From positions 119,699-183,698 of the forward strand of contig MDYQ01000029.1 of assembly GCA_003024175.1 (NCBI GenBank): a DNA stretch of 64,000 nt, given 5' to 3'. The position numbers were made by a program, and so were the translations under genes. Within the stretch, counting starts at the first letter, position 1. Each line of letters begins with the position of its first letter. The notes under the pieces are model-generated. The model saw nothing but the letters and a program-made list of their open reading frames with translations. It was not told the DNA's origin and made no database searches. This document shows, in pieces, positions 45,193 to 56,959 of this stretch. The stretch is from Planoprotostelium fungivorum (taxonomy: Eukaryota > Evosea > Variosea > Cavosteliida > Cavosteliaceae).

Positions 45193-45697
45193 CTAAACCC
45201 CACACTTGTACCTGAGGTGCTTCTCAATCCACCACACCGTCTCATGTTGCGTAACACTGGCACGATAATTCTGAGTCGAGATTTGCGGCATCTCTTTCGA
45301 TGTGAGAGGTGAGTTCGTATGATGGCCGGACTGATCTGCGACGGTGGCGCGGGACGTTGGTGCACGGCCGGAAGAACACATGATCAGCAGCTGCATACCG
45401 AAGATCGTCGCCAATTTGGTAGAGGATGCCACGATCAAGAAAGATCCCTTTAGGTGAGCCTGCTTATAGTCACTGTCAGCATCTTCAATATGTTCAGTGG
45501 AATCTGAAGGTCTTGATGAAACGATGTAGTTCTTTTTCAGTTACTCATCGTGTGGTGATGAGAGCTATCGTGCGGGAGATGATGTCAGACAGCTACGATC
45601 ATACCTGATTGAAAACCCACGAACCCATTCCGAACTCGTAAGGAAAGCAATCATGGGCGATGCTAATACTGTGATGGGAGACCGCACGGGAATCCAT
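45193..45697 (-). CDS. Hypothetical protein, two exons
   Basis: The ATG at 45697 (MDSRAVSHHSISIAHDCF) runs to SWVFNQ. A GT-AG intron of about 155 bases (gtatgatcg...taagcag) then joins in frame to AHLKGSFLIVASSTKLATIF, MQLLIMCSSGRAPTSRATVA and QHETVWWIEKHLRYKCGV, with a stop at 45193-45195. There is a hydrophobic patch in exon 2. No family is recognised; the model rests only on frame and splice sites. Confidence 0.3.
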
Positions 45698-46001
45698 CGT
45701 GTCGTAGCTTTTGATCTGTACAGTGTGCACACATCACTGTTGCCATCGTCGCATCATTCACTTCCTCGAAGACATTTGAGCAAAGAATCACATTTCGAAA
45801 TTTCGCACGTCAGACGCTGATCACATCATCTGCTATCATCCTTCATCATTACTCTCAAAATGTATACATAAGCCAATCAAATCACTAGAATAAGTGCTCA
45901 TTGTACCTACGCGAACCTCATACCGACACAGATGACGACATCATATGATGAGATCGATAGCCAGAGGACATCTCGACAGAATTTTTCAGAGACTTCTTAT
46001 T

Positions 46002-47072
46002 TTACATAGTTCCATTCTCATTGTACATGTGCATCGCCGTGCACCCTTCCCCCGTTTGATATTCCTTGACTGAACCCTCCCAATTGTTATAGAACCCCGG
46101 CAGACTGTGGGCTCTCTCTCTCGTATAGCCATTGTCTTCCGTCGATGGAGGCATCGGAGTCGGCCGAACAACAGTTGCATTGTGTGATGGGACTCGCATG
46201 ACTCCTCTTCCTTTGTCGAGTTAGACGTCGTGGATGATCGACGGGCATTACCTTGTGTGATACCCGTGTTGATTAGAGATGCATAATCGTGCCGAGTGGC
46301 CTTCGGTTTATGAGCTGTGGGTCGCATCGGTTTCGTCTTGTTGATGGGAGAAGCAGGTCGAGGTAGTGGTGAGAGTCTGCCCGATGGTGAGTCCCTCCCC
46401 GATTGTAATGGTGAGGAGCGGCCGGATACAGACACAGATCTATGTCTGGCGACGGCCGGTGGTGTAGGGACCGCTGCTGCTTGTGTGTACTCTGCCATCA
46501 AGAGCATATCGCTCTGCGGAGAAAAGTTTTCAGAGCCAGTGAGATCTGATATGGAAGATGGTGGAGAGGAATCTTGGACGATGGAGGGTGGTCGATCGTG
46601 TCTCTGTGATGTCGAATATGTCTGAGTGGGTAATGATGCGAGAGGGTCTAATTCCAAACAACTGATAGAATCGAGCAACCGTTGACTGTCTGCCAGACTA
46701 GACATGAGGTCGTCTGTTGCATCGAAAGACTGTTCGACCTTAAGAAGCGAATTTCGAGATACAATTCACCTCCGAATGGAAGACAGGAACTGACTGAGAG
46801 CGGTGTTCGAAATCGATGGAATGAAACATTGGTATGTTTGGTTCTTGTGCGTGTGAGATACTACGCATCTCTTGGCTGGGTTGCCAAGAGCTGGGCCGTA
46901 TTCCATTCGATCCATTCTGTATGGGTTGCTGGATCGATGCAAACTGGGGCCCCTGAATCAAGTCTCCCTGGCTCGTTTGCATCTGCCACACTTCGTTCGA
47001 ACCCAGACCTCCATCATCCCCAAACTCGTCCAACTGATGACCGCTGTCAGCCATCATGGCTTTCATTTTCAT
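46002..47072 (-). CDS. Ser/Pro-rich disordered protein
   Basis: The ATG at 47072 gives MKMKAMMADSGHQLDEFGDD. A 31-base intron (gtgaattgtatctcg...cttcttaag) joins HSE to VEQSFDATDDLMSSLADSQR. A long Ser/Pro stretch with phosphorylation-type repeats follows (RSVSVSGRSSPLQSGRDSPS, GRLSPLPRPASPINKTK). A second intron (gtaatgcccgtcg...ctaactcgacaaag, 42 bases, with a textbook ctaac branch point) shifts to RGVMRVPSHNATVVRPTPMP and the end MYNENGTM, stop TAG at 46002-46004. No fold is visible; repeated SP and RxxS sites suggest a kinase target. Unknown function. Confidence 0.6.
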
Positions 47073-47235
47073 TTCATCACCTCTGCCAAGAGAGCCTGAG
47101 TTATAGAGGCCATCATCTTCGCTGAGCGGGTGTTTGAGATGAAGAGAGAGAAATAAGCGGAACGGTTACAGTTCAGAGTGGCACTTAAAGGTTCGATAAG
47201 GTTGTCAAGATCTCCGTGTTTCTCTTCCACTGCAG

Positions 47236-47511
47236 ATGTTTTCCTCCTCTAAACCAGAACGACCCTATATCTCGCCTCGTTCCTCTCCCCACATAGACCC
47301 TCTCAACCACCTTCAACATCGCATCTACACAGCACCTGTACGTATATCGCGGGTGGTTCAGACATCGCGTTGTCATGGTGACAATGCAATCAACGTTGAG
47401 GCACCTGAAGGCGAAAGGATAGAGCATTCACCCTGCGTCAGTGGAGATTCGGATGAGAAAGATGAAGAAGTTGGCCTCTATACTTTACCGTCTCACGTGA
47501 TAACCACATGA
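47236..47511 (+). CDS. Hypothetical short ORF
   Basis: The frame MFSSSKPERPYISPRSSPHI continues through LYTLPSHVITT (stop 47509-47511). A short intron (gtacgtatatcgc...aacgttgag) may be present. It lies in the 600-base gap between two minus-strand genes. Composition is protein-like, but nothing is recognised. Confidence 0.25.
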   Translation: MFSSSKPERPYISPRSSPHIDPLNHLQHRIYTAPVRISRVVQTSRCHGDNAINVEAPEGERIEHSPCVSGDSDEKDEEVGLYTLPSHVITT

Positions 47512-47671
47512 TCTTGCGACGCGTTCTCCATGATGCGTGTTGCTTTTCTAAAGCCGATAGTTATCGGCGAGTGTAAGATGAGACACTTTATCATACTCTG
47601 TACAATAGTACGCAGAGTAGTTACGAAGGAAGCTCGAGGGTCCATAATTTTCAGAAGACGAGAGGATCGAT

Positions 47672-48437
47672 TCAGGATGATGTCGTCTCTGTTGTCATGA
47701 TGGAGAAGACGCTCTCTTGACCTCTCTCCCCTCCGAAGAGCTCGAGATCGACCGTGACTCGATCGATCTCTGTGAAACCACATCGAACATACAAGTTGAA
47801 TGCCTTTGGCATGGCGTCCACGTAGGCAAGAATACCTCTGCGACGGGCCTCATCGAGTCCCCAATCAACGAGGCGAGTACCTAATCCCTTCTCTCGATGA
47901 TCCGAAAGAACATACAGCTCGCGAAGATCTGATTGATGTCAATCAGAGACGGGATAGAATGAAGAGAGACTCACGATACCACGGACGTTGACCGATGATG
48001 ATGGCTCTCTTTAGAGTACGAACACCTCCGATAGCATCAGCGAGGGGGACGTTGATCTCTTTGGGACGACTCCTGGTGTTGTACTTTGTCAACCATTGGA
48101 GAGGTGAATGGCTCTCATTGAATTGCCACCACGCATAACCGACGATCTCGTTGGTGGTGTCGTCAATCATGGCAATGTAACTGTTGTTCGGATTCTTCAT
48201 GTTGTCGATGGTGTCTCTGACCTCTCGGTCGTCGGCTCCCTGCTTCAATGATTCTTGGGACGATGATGCCGATCCAGTCTTCTCTTCTTCAATCACCATG
48301 GCGGGCGTCTTGATGCCGTGAAGACCTGGCCACAGGAGACGTCCGAGACCAGGTGTGGCCGTCGACCTCTCGATGGCAAGAATGGTCTGGGCAGTCGCTT
48401 CATCAAAGTCTGTGATGACGGTGAAGGAGTATGGCAT
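47672..48437 (-). CDS. GNAT-family N-acetyltransferase
   Basis: The ATG at 48437 starts MPYSFTVITDFDEATAQTIL. The GNAT core follows: SYIAMIDDTTNEIVGYAWWQ (beta 2-3), then, after an intron of about 40 bases, ELYVLSDHREKGLGTRLVDW, which contains the acetyl-CoA loop R-x-x-G-x-G/A (REKGLG), DEARRRGILAYVDAMPKAF and YVRCGFTEIDRVTVDLELFG. It ends MTTETTSS with stop TGA at 47672-47674. The layout resembles fungal-type small-molecule GNATs; the substrate is not predictable. An in-frame upstream ATG would add MQVSGPIDVIPSY, part of which overlaps likely 5' non-coding sequence. Confidence 0.8.
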
Positions 48438-48490
48438 CCTGGATGGTGATGGTGATGAATAGGATGGTATCACATCGATCGGACCCGACA

Positions 48491-48506
48491 CCTGCAACGT
48501 TGCAGG
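48491..48506. repeat. Perfect 16-bp palindrome CCTGCAACGTTGCAGG
   Basis: Lies about 55 bases upstream of the GNAT start. It shares the CAACGTTG core with the intron palindrome at 10303-10320. Confidence 0.7.
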
Positions 48507-48667
48507 GTATTACGAATTGTAGATTTCATCTGGATAATTAGACAATATCGGGCCGTGTGGTGATGTGAAGGAGATGATCCCACCTGAGGTGGAAGCTGCT
48601 GCCCAATGGACCTCTGTCCCATTCCACAGCCCAAAGAATAGATCGCAGAATACTCAGTGGATGTACT

Positions 48668-49013
48668 TTATAGAGAATTGCGACGGTTGGTCCACTCTTC
48701 TGGACTCTCTCTGATGATGGGTAACGCATTGTCTATGTTATCCACGTGCGATCCTCTGAAGCTCTGACCGTATCCCCATCCGTATGTCTCTCCTCCGTTC
48801 GTTCTACCGAGAGCGATAGAACGCACATTGATGATGTACCTCTCCCAAACAGGGTTCAACACCGACCCAGTAGGCATGAGCACCTCTCTGTGGAAGACCT
48901 TCGAACGGACCTGAAGAAACGTATCGAGTCCAGGGCTTTGTGGCCACCTTACATGTGAAGTTTACGCGGCTGACGTGAGAACACCGAGATATTGGAAGGA
49001 ACATCATCAGCAC
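48668..49013 (-). CDS. Hypothetical short gene between GNAT and USP
   Basis: Two overlapping frames are open. One, with a possible intron gtaaggtggcc...tttcttcag, gives VRSKVFHREVLMPTGSVLNP, VWERYIINVRSIALGRTNGG and ETYGWGYGQSFRG. An ATG at 49013 (MLMMFLPISRCSHVS) could start it. The frame to use is not settled and no family is recognised. Confidence 0.25.
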
Positions 49014-49023
49014 CGAGAGCTCT

Positions 49024-51555
49024 TTATTCTCCCTCCTCGGGCATCTCGTAGAATAGGAGGAGAGGTTGAAATTTTCCTCCTCTGCAACGCTCGATCACTT
49101 CCTTCCAGCTTCCAATCATCTTGACTGTCGTGTCATCAAAGACCATCCACTCATGCGTCCGTCGATTCTTAAAGTATGCGTTGTAATGTTTTCCATAGTA
49201 ACAGACCATGCCTCTGAAGTTGTATAGCTTGGACGTGTTAGAGCTGTCGAACATGTTTTGCGGGCTGCATTCCATCAGTCGTGTCACACGAGATGTCGGT
49301 GTCTCACTCGATGGTTGGAGTAATGGAATCCAAGATATCGTAGATCATGTCTAGAGGTGGAGTGTCTGTCGGCCAGATGATGCACACGCTCACCACCTAC
49401 ATCATTTCGAAAATGAGTCGAGATCTCATCTTCTATCTTCTTCACCTCCGGGCTATTTGTAAGGTAACACCTCGGCTCTGCTTCTCTTCCACATCCCTAA
49501 TCACCATCAATGCAAACATCATCATCATCCGATCTGACCTCTCTCGGGCATTTTTGTGGGTCTCTCACGTTGGCCATTCTGGCGGCCCGATCGAAAGGTA
49601 TAGAGGATGTCACTGCTCCCTCTGGTGTCTCGATGAGAGCCGATGATCGAACGTCCCTGATGCACGTCACATCATCACATGATGTTCTCAAGTCCATACC
49701 GTAATTTGTTGGCGGGAATGTAATGGATGAACTGTCTGAATGGAAAGTGTCGGCTCACGGTGCCACAGGAGCAGGTCATCTATAGAGGATGAGTCATGAA
49801 GCAGCTGATGAAGTGAGGGCCGTTTGTGATTCGGTAGAAGAAATTAAGTAACTTACAAATTCGATCAACTCCATGCCAAAGATTCTGTGAATGAGACATC
49901 TACAACTACCTCCATCATCGAACGTGCCACGAATGCACTGGTGGAGACACAAGAGCAGTGCATCCTGGATGATATCAACGATCACTCGTCATGATCGTGA
50001 TCGCGACGCGAGCAATGTCGCGATCGATGATGATGATCATAGTCATGATTGTGATCGTGAGCGTTTGCATCAGCTTCATGAAGAGAGTTGCGTGATATAG
50101 TTTCATATGTATGAAGGATTCAGACTCACGAATAACTCAGTCGCATCATCGGTCTGTCCGAGTTGAAATTTCTGCGAAGAGATACAAGCCATGGCCATCC
50201 TGTGCGTCTCAATCGATCGTGCCGTCTCAAGTAATCGTGCCGTCTCGAATATTCTTGCAGGATCAATATTTCATGCCCACCTCAGTGCATCAGGTGGTAA
50301 GACTTTCTCATCACCATAATAATAAGCACTGAACGTCGTCTCCAATGCACAATATGGACATGAACTATCTTCTACTTGTCTATCCTTCGCATCAGGTCTC
50401 CCAATGTGAGAATAGTGAGTGTGATCCTGGTGGCTGAAGAAACTTCTACGAAAAGTTCTGAGATGCCACAGACTCTGGATGATGACGTTCTGATGGAGAT
50501 CAATTTTGAATAAAATGAAATAAAAGTCGAATAAAAGTGGAATGACAAGTATTCAAGTGTGAATGAGAGGTTCACCAGAAAACAGTTGTTCTGACCACTC
50601 TTGTTCGTCAGACCTTTGTCCATGACACTCTGCATGAGAGAATTCTATTGCGGCATCAATCTGCAACGCTTCGGATCGTCATCTCACCTCTTGTTTCCAC
50701 ATCATGTTCATCACCGGGAGGGAAGGAGGTAATATTCCAGAGAGAGAAGAGTAAGAGAGGACGCTGCTGAGACTTCGATGAGGTAGGTAGGTGTGGATGG
50801 TGGGGATCGGTTGGTGTGGATCGACTGTCGTGAGACTTCGTTCCTCCTGTTTTCGTTTAGACGTCTCGTGAGGAGTGTGGGTGTGCGATTCTGATGGAGG
50901 ATGACGCATGTTGTGTGATGGAGTGAAGTTTGTTGGCGAAATACACCGCCATGTAGAGATGGCAGGAGGTTCTCTTGTTGTCACGAGGATGGGAAGGATG
51001 ATGAATGATATCATCAATAATATAAGACTTGTGAAGACCCACCGTTCTCGTGTAATCTTCTATCGAAGTGAATTCTAAACCGCTCGGTGATGTAGAAAAG
51101 ATGGGATTCGTCCTGATGTCATCATCGACTCGACCCAAAAGTCTCATAAAGTCCTCTACAGGCTCCTCTATGGGACGGATCCGGATGGGCTCTGATGTGA
51201 CGACGTGATCGGGAAGATTGTCGTCTATAAAGATGAGATCTCTTGCGCTGTTCAGAACTGCACCTTTTTTGGGTGAAGTGGGTTCTTTTGATATTTCTTT
51301 TAGTTTGTCCTTTTCATCAGATGTATGGTGTTTTTGGGCTTCATACTTTCTAGGTGGTGGAATGTCATGTTTTTTCTTTGTATCTATCCGACAATCTTGA
51401 ATGGTCAGGAGGGTATCTATCGCATCTTCCAATCGATTGTGTCTGTTCTTCAAGACGTCAACAATCATCGATTGGCTGAGATCAGAGGTCCCTTGAAATA
51501 AGTTCTGGATCGTCGTCACATTGTGTTGCAGCGCTTGCTCCTCCGTAATCTTCAT
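49024..51555 (-). CDS. CUE-domain ubiquitin hydrolase, USP53/54-like
   Basis: The ATG at 51555 gives MKITEEQALQHNVTTIQNLF followed by SMIVDVLKNRHNRLEDAIDT, a CUE-type ubiquitin-binding fold. After a basic linker (DIPPPRKYEAQ, SPKKGAV) the peptidase starts with GLTNKSGQNNCFL, intron, NVIIQSLWHLRTFRRSF (Cys box). It continues with CRCLIHRIFGMELIEF, MTCSCGTVSRHFPFRQFIHY, MIYDILDSITPTIE, and ends with FRGMVCYYGKHYNAYF, EWMVFDDTTVKMIG and FQPLLLFYEMPEEGE. The His box (GKHY) and FDD fit an intact Cys-His-Asp triad. LxNxxGQNxCFLN...WHL and CYYGKHY are signatures of the USP53/54 group (once called inactive; animal members were later reported to be active). The stop TAA at 49024-49026 forms part of AATAAA. 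About seven introns. Confidence 0.85.
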
Positions 51556-51831
51556 CGATGCGATGATGTGGGTCTGTGTGAAATTTGTAATCGCATTCGC
51601 AGGTTATCGATATTGCGACCCACGGAGCAGACACCAACCTCTACGACAAGAGTTGCTCACGCTTGCCTCGTGTTCTCTTAGACATGCAGAGACACAGCGT
51701 ATCCCTCTATTCCATATTTATTACGACAACCCAATACCTTAAGTCGCTTGGACAAAGGTGAAATACGAATCGAATATTTCCTCTCCTTTCTGCATCAGAG
51801 ACACATACACATCACAGCCACTCGGGCATCG

Positions 51832-53765
51832 ATGCCTCTAACGGTATGTCATTTGTTACAACTTCCGCCTCCCAAGGAATGTGCGGGAAGCGATTGACAT
51901 ACTAATGCATTCTATCAGCTGGGTAGCGAGCGTGAGAAAAGAAAGAGCGATCCCACGTTATTTGATAATAAGCGATCGAGAACAAGAGATACACGCTCTT
52001 TCCGATGGGAAATCTTACCTGCAGAGATCATACAGCTGATCACCTCTTTCCTCTCGCTACAACCTCTCCTTCATCTGGTGATGAATATCTTGCATAGTAG
52101 ACGCTGATCGATGCAGTCTTGCACAAACTCAATCTTGCGGAGCGTCGCGTGGCCGTCTTATCTGAAGCGAAAATACGGAGAGTTAATATTGAACAGCAAT
52201 ATGACAATGTCTAAATTGTTGGCCAACCCGTCATGGACACATCATACGAGATCGCTCGCCATCTGTGACCACATATACGGATCGCCTTGTCTATCGAATC
52301 GAATGAAAGCATTAGAGATTCAATCCAGTGAGTGCCACTACCATCCGTCATTTAAAAAAGGATCGTCCAGAATGATGCATGATTGACGTCATCTTCAGCT
52401 GCAACCACAGACCGCTGGCTGAACACGAATGACTTTCGAGTCTTAGAACACTTCCGTCGAAATTTTCCCAACTTGCGGACATTGGAGTTAGATGATGTCC
52501 ACAGTCCAAAGCTGCTCGAGTCGTTCAAGGGAAGACATTTGGACAAATTTTCGATTCGCTTGGACATTTCCACGCCGGAACAAGCTCTTCTCTTTGAAAA
52601 GTGAGAGATCAACTCATTCGTGGATGAAACTGATGATTACGACAGACCGATCATCAACATGATGACAAAACAACTCACTGAGCTCAGTCTCGGTAAGTCA
52701 TCAACATGACATGAGTTAATCAGATCATCACGATTGCGCAGATGATGGAATATAACTCGTGGAGATCACTGCTGAAAAATCCGACAGCCCTTCCGAACAG
52801 TCTGGCCGCCTCTATTGGACCTCACATCAACTCCTGCACATCTCTTCAGAGTCTATCCATCGAGTTCAATTGGCTGGAGGCCGTGGCCGATCACAGGTGA
52901 AGTACACCTGACGCGATGGTCCACATCATGATGGTCCATCATCGTGTTGTTCTTTGTTCTTTTTTTTCTCATCATCGTGCAGATGGGAGTCTTTAACTTC
53001 TCTGGAAGTGACGGACCTCTTTGAATTCAGCCGCACGAACCCATCCTCTATCGAATCACACCTCGCCCGCTTCGCCAGTCATCATCCGGGGATAAAGAAC
53101 TTGCAATGGGCCCTCGATCACCTGCCCATCGGGGATTCTTTTCACTCGTTAGAGAGTGTATCTCTCTGGACGGAGTCAAACGAAGCGTTAGACGCCGTCA
53201 TTCAACCCATGACAAACGGTAATCACATCATCTCGCAAGATCCGATCTCACATGATTCAACATCACACTTCCTCGAGACGTCTAAAATTACTCTCTAGGT
53301 CGTCAACGTCCCATCCAGACCCTCTCATTAGAAGTCTATCGTCTCGGACGTCCCATCTCAAATCACATCCGCAACATCACATCTCTTCGCGAAGTCCGAG
53401 TCAACATCGTGGCCGCTCAGCGTCTCTTCTCATCTCATCGAAGATGGACCGCCGATGAGACCATGTCTGAGTGGATCCCAACTGCCCTCGCTCGCGATTG
53501 GTTCAACGCGAATCCCGTTTTAAACACATTTATTTGCTCGTTCGTCGGGCTGGAAGTCGTGGTGGTGGTCACACGTGAGCCCAGGGACGTTCTCGTCTAT
53601 CAGCACGATCGAAAGACACAAGCGAGGAAGATGAAGTGGAAGCCGGTGACGAGGGAGGGAGGTCTCATGGACATCGTCTTCGATCGAGAAGATGAGATGA
53701 TGTTCAAGACGTTGGGACCGAGGAAGAAGAGCCGACCGGGGACGAGAAAACTGAGAACCATCTGA
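51832..53765 (+). CDS. F-box protein with LRR-like region
   Basis: The ATG at 51832 (MPLT) is joined by an intron (gtatgtcatttg...ttctatcag) to LGSEREKRKSDPTLFDNKRS and RWEILPAEIIQLITSFLSLQ, the N-terminal half of an F-box. A second intron (gtgatgaatatc...gatgcag) leads to SCTNSILRSVAWPSYLKRKY. The later exons hold leucine-rich turns such as FPNLRTLELDDVHSP, LDKFSIRLDISTPEQ and WESLTSLEVTDLFEF. It ends SRPGTRKLRTI with stop TGA at 53763-53765. Such proteins are substrate receptors of SCF ubiquitin ligases; the target is unknown. About seven short introns. It is divergent from the CUE-USP gene, 276 bases between starts, so two ubiquitin-system genes are neighbours. Confidence 0.7.
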
Positions 53766-53856
53766 AAATACAATTTTGAAAGGCAAAGTCTTCTCATTAG
53801 TTGGCATATTTCTGTTGGACGTGTGAAATGATTCGAGGGAAATGGATTTTAAAGTT

Positions 53857-55158
53857 TTATTGTTCGATTGATTTACGTGCTTCTTCCCAGTGATCTGGAA
53901 ACACGGTGGAGAGAATCTATGGACACATGAGTTCACGATCTCTTCACGATCATCGACATCAATCATCGAGATGATCGTAGATCGATATCTTTATATTCAT
54001 GATCATCACCTTTGTACAAAACTGGATGCGATCTACGACAGAAGTCATTCCCAATAGCCTCTGTTGCTCTGAAAACTCGACACGATCCCTCGGAAGGTGA
54101 GTGCAGATCCACCAAACGAAATCTGGTGACTTCACGTTGGGTATGCTCTGTTTCCATCATCAGACACTTCATACAGACGTGACACACCTTCTCTTTTCTC
54201 AGGCGCGTCAATATCTCGGAGGATGCCACCTTCTCCAACATCTTCTCTATGATCTTCAGATTCTTCTTGTTCTCTTGGTCCACTGCGGTCTTCTGCTTTA
54301 GAGGTACCACCTGTGACAACATCATGATGATGTCGTGTGATGACATCACCTCCGAATTCCACACCCCCGTCAGTTCTTTCTCTAGCTTGTGAAGTTTTAC
54401 GGGTTGTAGACCGAGAACGAACACTCTTCTCTCTTGGCCAGAGTCTAGATTGGATAATTGTGGTACATACTCGACTTTCTATCATCCTTTCAGAACACCA
54501 TCAACGTCGACGTCTTGATGATGTGCATTATCATCTCCAACATGGAGGTGTCTTGTGTATTGATGTGGACATCACCTGACTGATAACAGTGGCCATGACA
54601 CCTGGAGAGGAGATTTAGAAGGATTCGAAGAGATCGAATGAGATGTGATCCTCACCCACATCCGATTGATCATCGAGCGATGCCTTCGGAACCAACACAA
54701 AGTGTTCTGCGGGGGCAATCAGCAAATCAACTGCAGATCATCATCGTCTCACCTTTGTCCTCGCCCTTGAAGTTCTTCGCTGGTTCTAAGAGGAGTGCCT
54801 CTGTCTAATATGGATCAGAATGGATGAATGTTCGACGAATACATACGTGCTCTTTCTTGGGCTCGATAGACTGGTGGATTCGATCAAATACGAGATTATT
54901 TCTATGGAGTCCATCAGGTGACAGAACAAATGATGACGACATACATCACATCGGTGAGGACAAAAGTTGCTCTTTCTCCAGGATATAATACTTCTTTGCA
55001 CCACATGATGGGAAATGGTCCTTTCGTTTTTGGCTGCTCACATCATCAATTGGGATCATTTGACGCAGCCAGTTCACCTGTCTCGTAGAAGTGGTCACAT
55101 TGCGTGAGATTGGAGACCGTATGAGAGGATTGCATCTGATTCGGCACACGTTCAGCAT
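53857..55158 (-). CDS. Unknown multi-exon protein
   Basis: The ATG at 55158 (MLNVCRIRCNPLIRSPISRN) is Arg-rich, compatible with a mitochondrial targeting peptide. In-frame introns then give KKYYILEKEQLLSSP, NNLVFDRIHQSIEPKKEH, TEALLLEPAKNFKGEDK, EHFVLVPKASLDDQSDVG, RRVFVLGLQPVKLHKLEKEL, SSHDIIMMLSQVVPLKQKT, EKVCHVCMKCLMMETEHTQ and, by the best join, ILSTVFPDHWEEARKSIEQ. The stop TAA at 53857-53859 is again inside AATAAA. I recognise no family. The last two exon joins are uncertain because more than one frame is open. Confidence 0.5.
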
Positions 55159-55567
55159 GGTCGGTTGATCGGATAAATGAATTGTTTGTAGATGAAACCG
55201 AGATGAATTTCGGTGGATTTCATCTCTTCACACTGCTTGTTGTTTTAGCTATTCATTCTAAAATGAACTATGCGTCATCTAGTCCACTCCAAGTGGTCTA
55301 ATATGAACGCAACATCAGAGACTGATTGATACTTGAATATGACGGCAGATGGTTCTGCGTCTTGTCATCTTTCGTTTCGTCAGCAGTCAGCAGAGTTTCA
55401 GAAGAGAATGTCACCGTGGCAGAGCATAGAGGTGTCGTACAGCTGCCAGCATAGGTGGAGATATTTGCCTGAGCATCTTTTTTCGGATCACTGTGGTAGA
55501 ATTTACAACCAGGCCAACAGAGGCCTGCGCTCATTTTCATCGGCGCAAGGCCACAAACCCATTCAAC

Positions 55568-56959
55568 ATGTCCAGACCCGCTGACTTCTCAGAGATCTCT
55601 CACCTGAACTACGCCGAGCAGGTGATCACAGATCCGCATTTCCATCCGATGTCTTCTGGCATCGACGATCTAGAGTGCATTAGACCTGTTGAGCGTGCCC
55701 GATACTGACCTATTCAGGCCAAGTGGTTTCTCAACGGATTCTGGGCCAATGAGGGACAGAAGGGTGATTGATTGAGGATGTCAACTGCACCACCTTAACT
55801 CTGCACAGATACTGAGCTGATCTGGAAGTTCGCTCACAAGTTCATGGAGCTCGACCAGTCAAAGAAGAAGGAGGGAAACTGCCTTGACGAGTTCTGGACT
55901 CACAAGTTCCTCGAGGACTTTAAGGAGACACACACTGTCATCGCTCTCCGTGATAAGCTGAGGTGAACATCTATCATCCTCTCAGACTCTTCGTCTGATT
56001 CGATCATCAGAAACGCCGGCATGTTGGTCAATGGAAAGAACGTCTCTCTCATCGAGTACCTCGCTTTCAGGTAGTCATCGAAACGGAAGGCATTTCTCAT
56101 TGTGCGACAGATACAACAAGAACTTGAGGGACATCGTTGATGCCCCACAAGGAGACAACCAAGACGAGGTCAACCAAGCTGCCGCTCTCCTCTCCGAGGC
56201 ACAGTCTCTCTGCGCTGAAGTACAGAGACAACTCGAGCAAGAGAAGCAGGCCCTTCAGAAGCAGAGGGAACAGGAGTCCGCCTCGAAGAAGCAACAAGAG
56301 GCCCTCAAGGCTGCTGAAGACGAGGTAAGTTTTCCTCTCATTTCGATCTCCAATCAGCACACGTCTAATCGTGTCTAATCATGCAAAGGTCAGAAAGGCT
56401 GAGGCCGCCCAACAGGCCGCCGTCGACGAGCTCAAGTCCCAAGAGGATGCTTACGCTAACCTCGTCTCTTCTTTGGAGACCAAGTCGAAGGACACATCTG
56501 TCGGTGTCGTCACAAGAAACAAAGCCGCCGCCGAGCTGGCACAAGTCAAGAGCGAAGATCCTCTTCCCCTTCGCAAGGCCAAGATCTCCCAGGTTCGTCT
56601 TCGATATCTTTCATCATCTGATTTTCGATCGTCTCATTTTCGATCATCCCATTCCGCATCATCTGACGTCCATCCAGGAAGCCGCTCTCAGAAAAGTAGA
56701 GAAGGAGAGAAAGATAGCTGAAGACAGAAGAAAAGAAGCCGATGCCGCCCTCGAGTCTGCCAAGCAGGCCACCGTCCAAGCCGAGGCGAAGACTGCCGAA
56801 GTCGCTCGCGCCGTCCAAGAGGCCGAAGACAAACTGCAGGAGGCACAAAACTTTTTAGAGGAGGTGAAGAAGAAGGGAGGAGTCGCTCACGGATCCATCT
56901 GGTGGATGCAGAGGGAGCTGGATGAGGCCAAGAAGTACATGCCAAAGAGAAAGCAATAG
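55568..56959 (+). CDS. Actin-bundling protein, amoebozoan 30/34 kDa family
   Basis: The ATG at 55568 starts MSRPADFSEISHLNYAEQ. Exons give AKWFLNGFWANEGQK, DTELIWKFAHKFMELDQSKK, CLDEFWTHKFLEDFKETHTV, MLVNGKNVSLIEYLAFRYNK, then a long coiled coil (ALLSEAQSLCAEVQRQLEQE and on), PLPLRKAKISQEAALRKVEK and the strongly conserved end GVAHGSIWWMQRELDEAKKY, MPKRKQ, stop at 56957-56959. This order matches the calcium-regulated actin-bundling protein of Dictyostelium and relatives, where it cross-links filaments at phagocytic cups and filopodia. The two EF-hand-like segments here lack the acidic loop residues expected for calcium. About seven introns of 40-90 bases. Confidence 0.85.
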
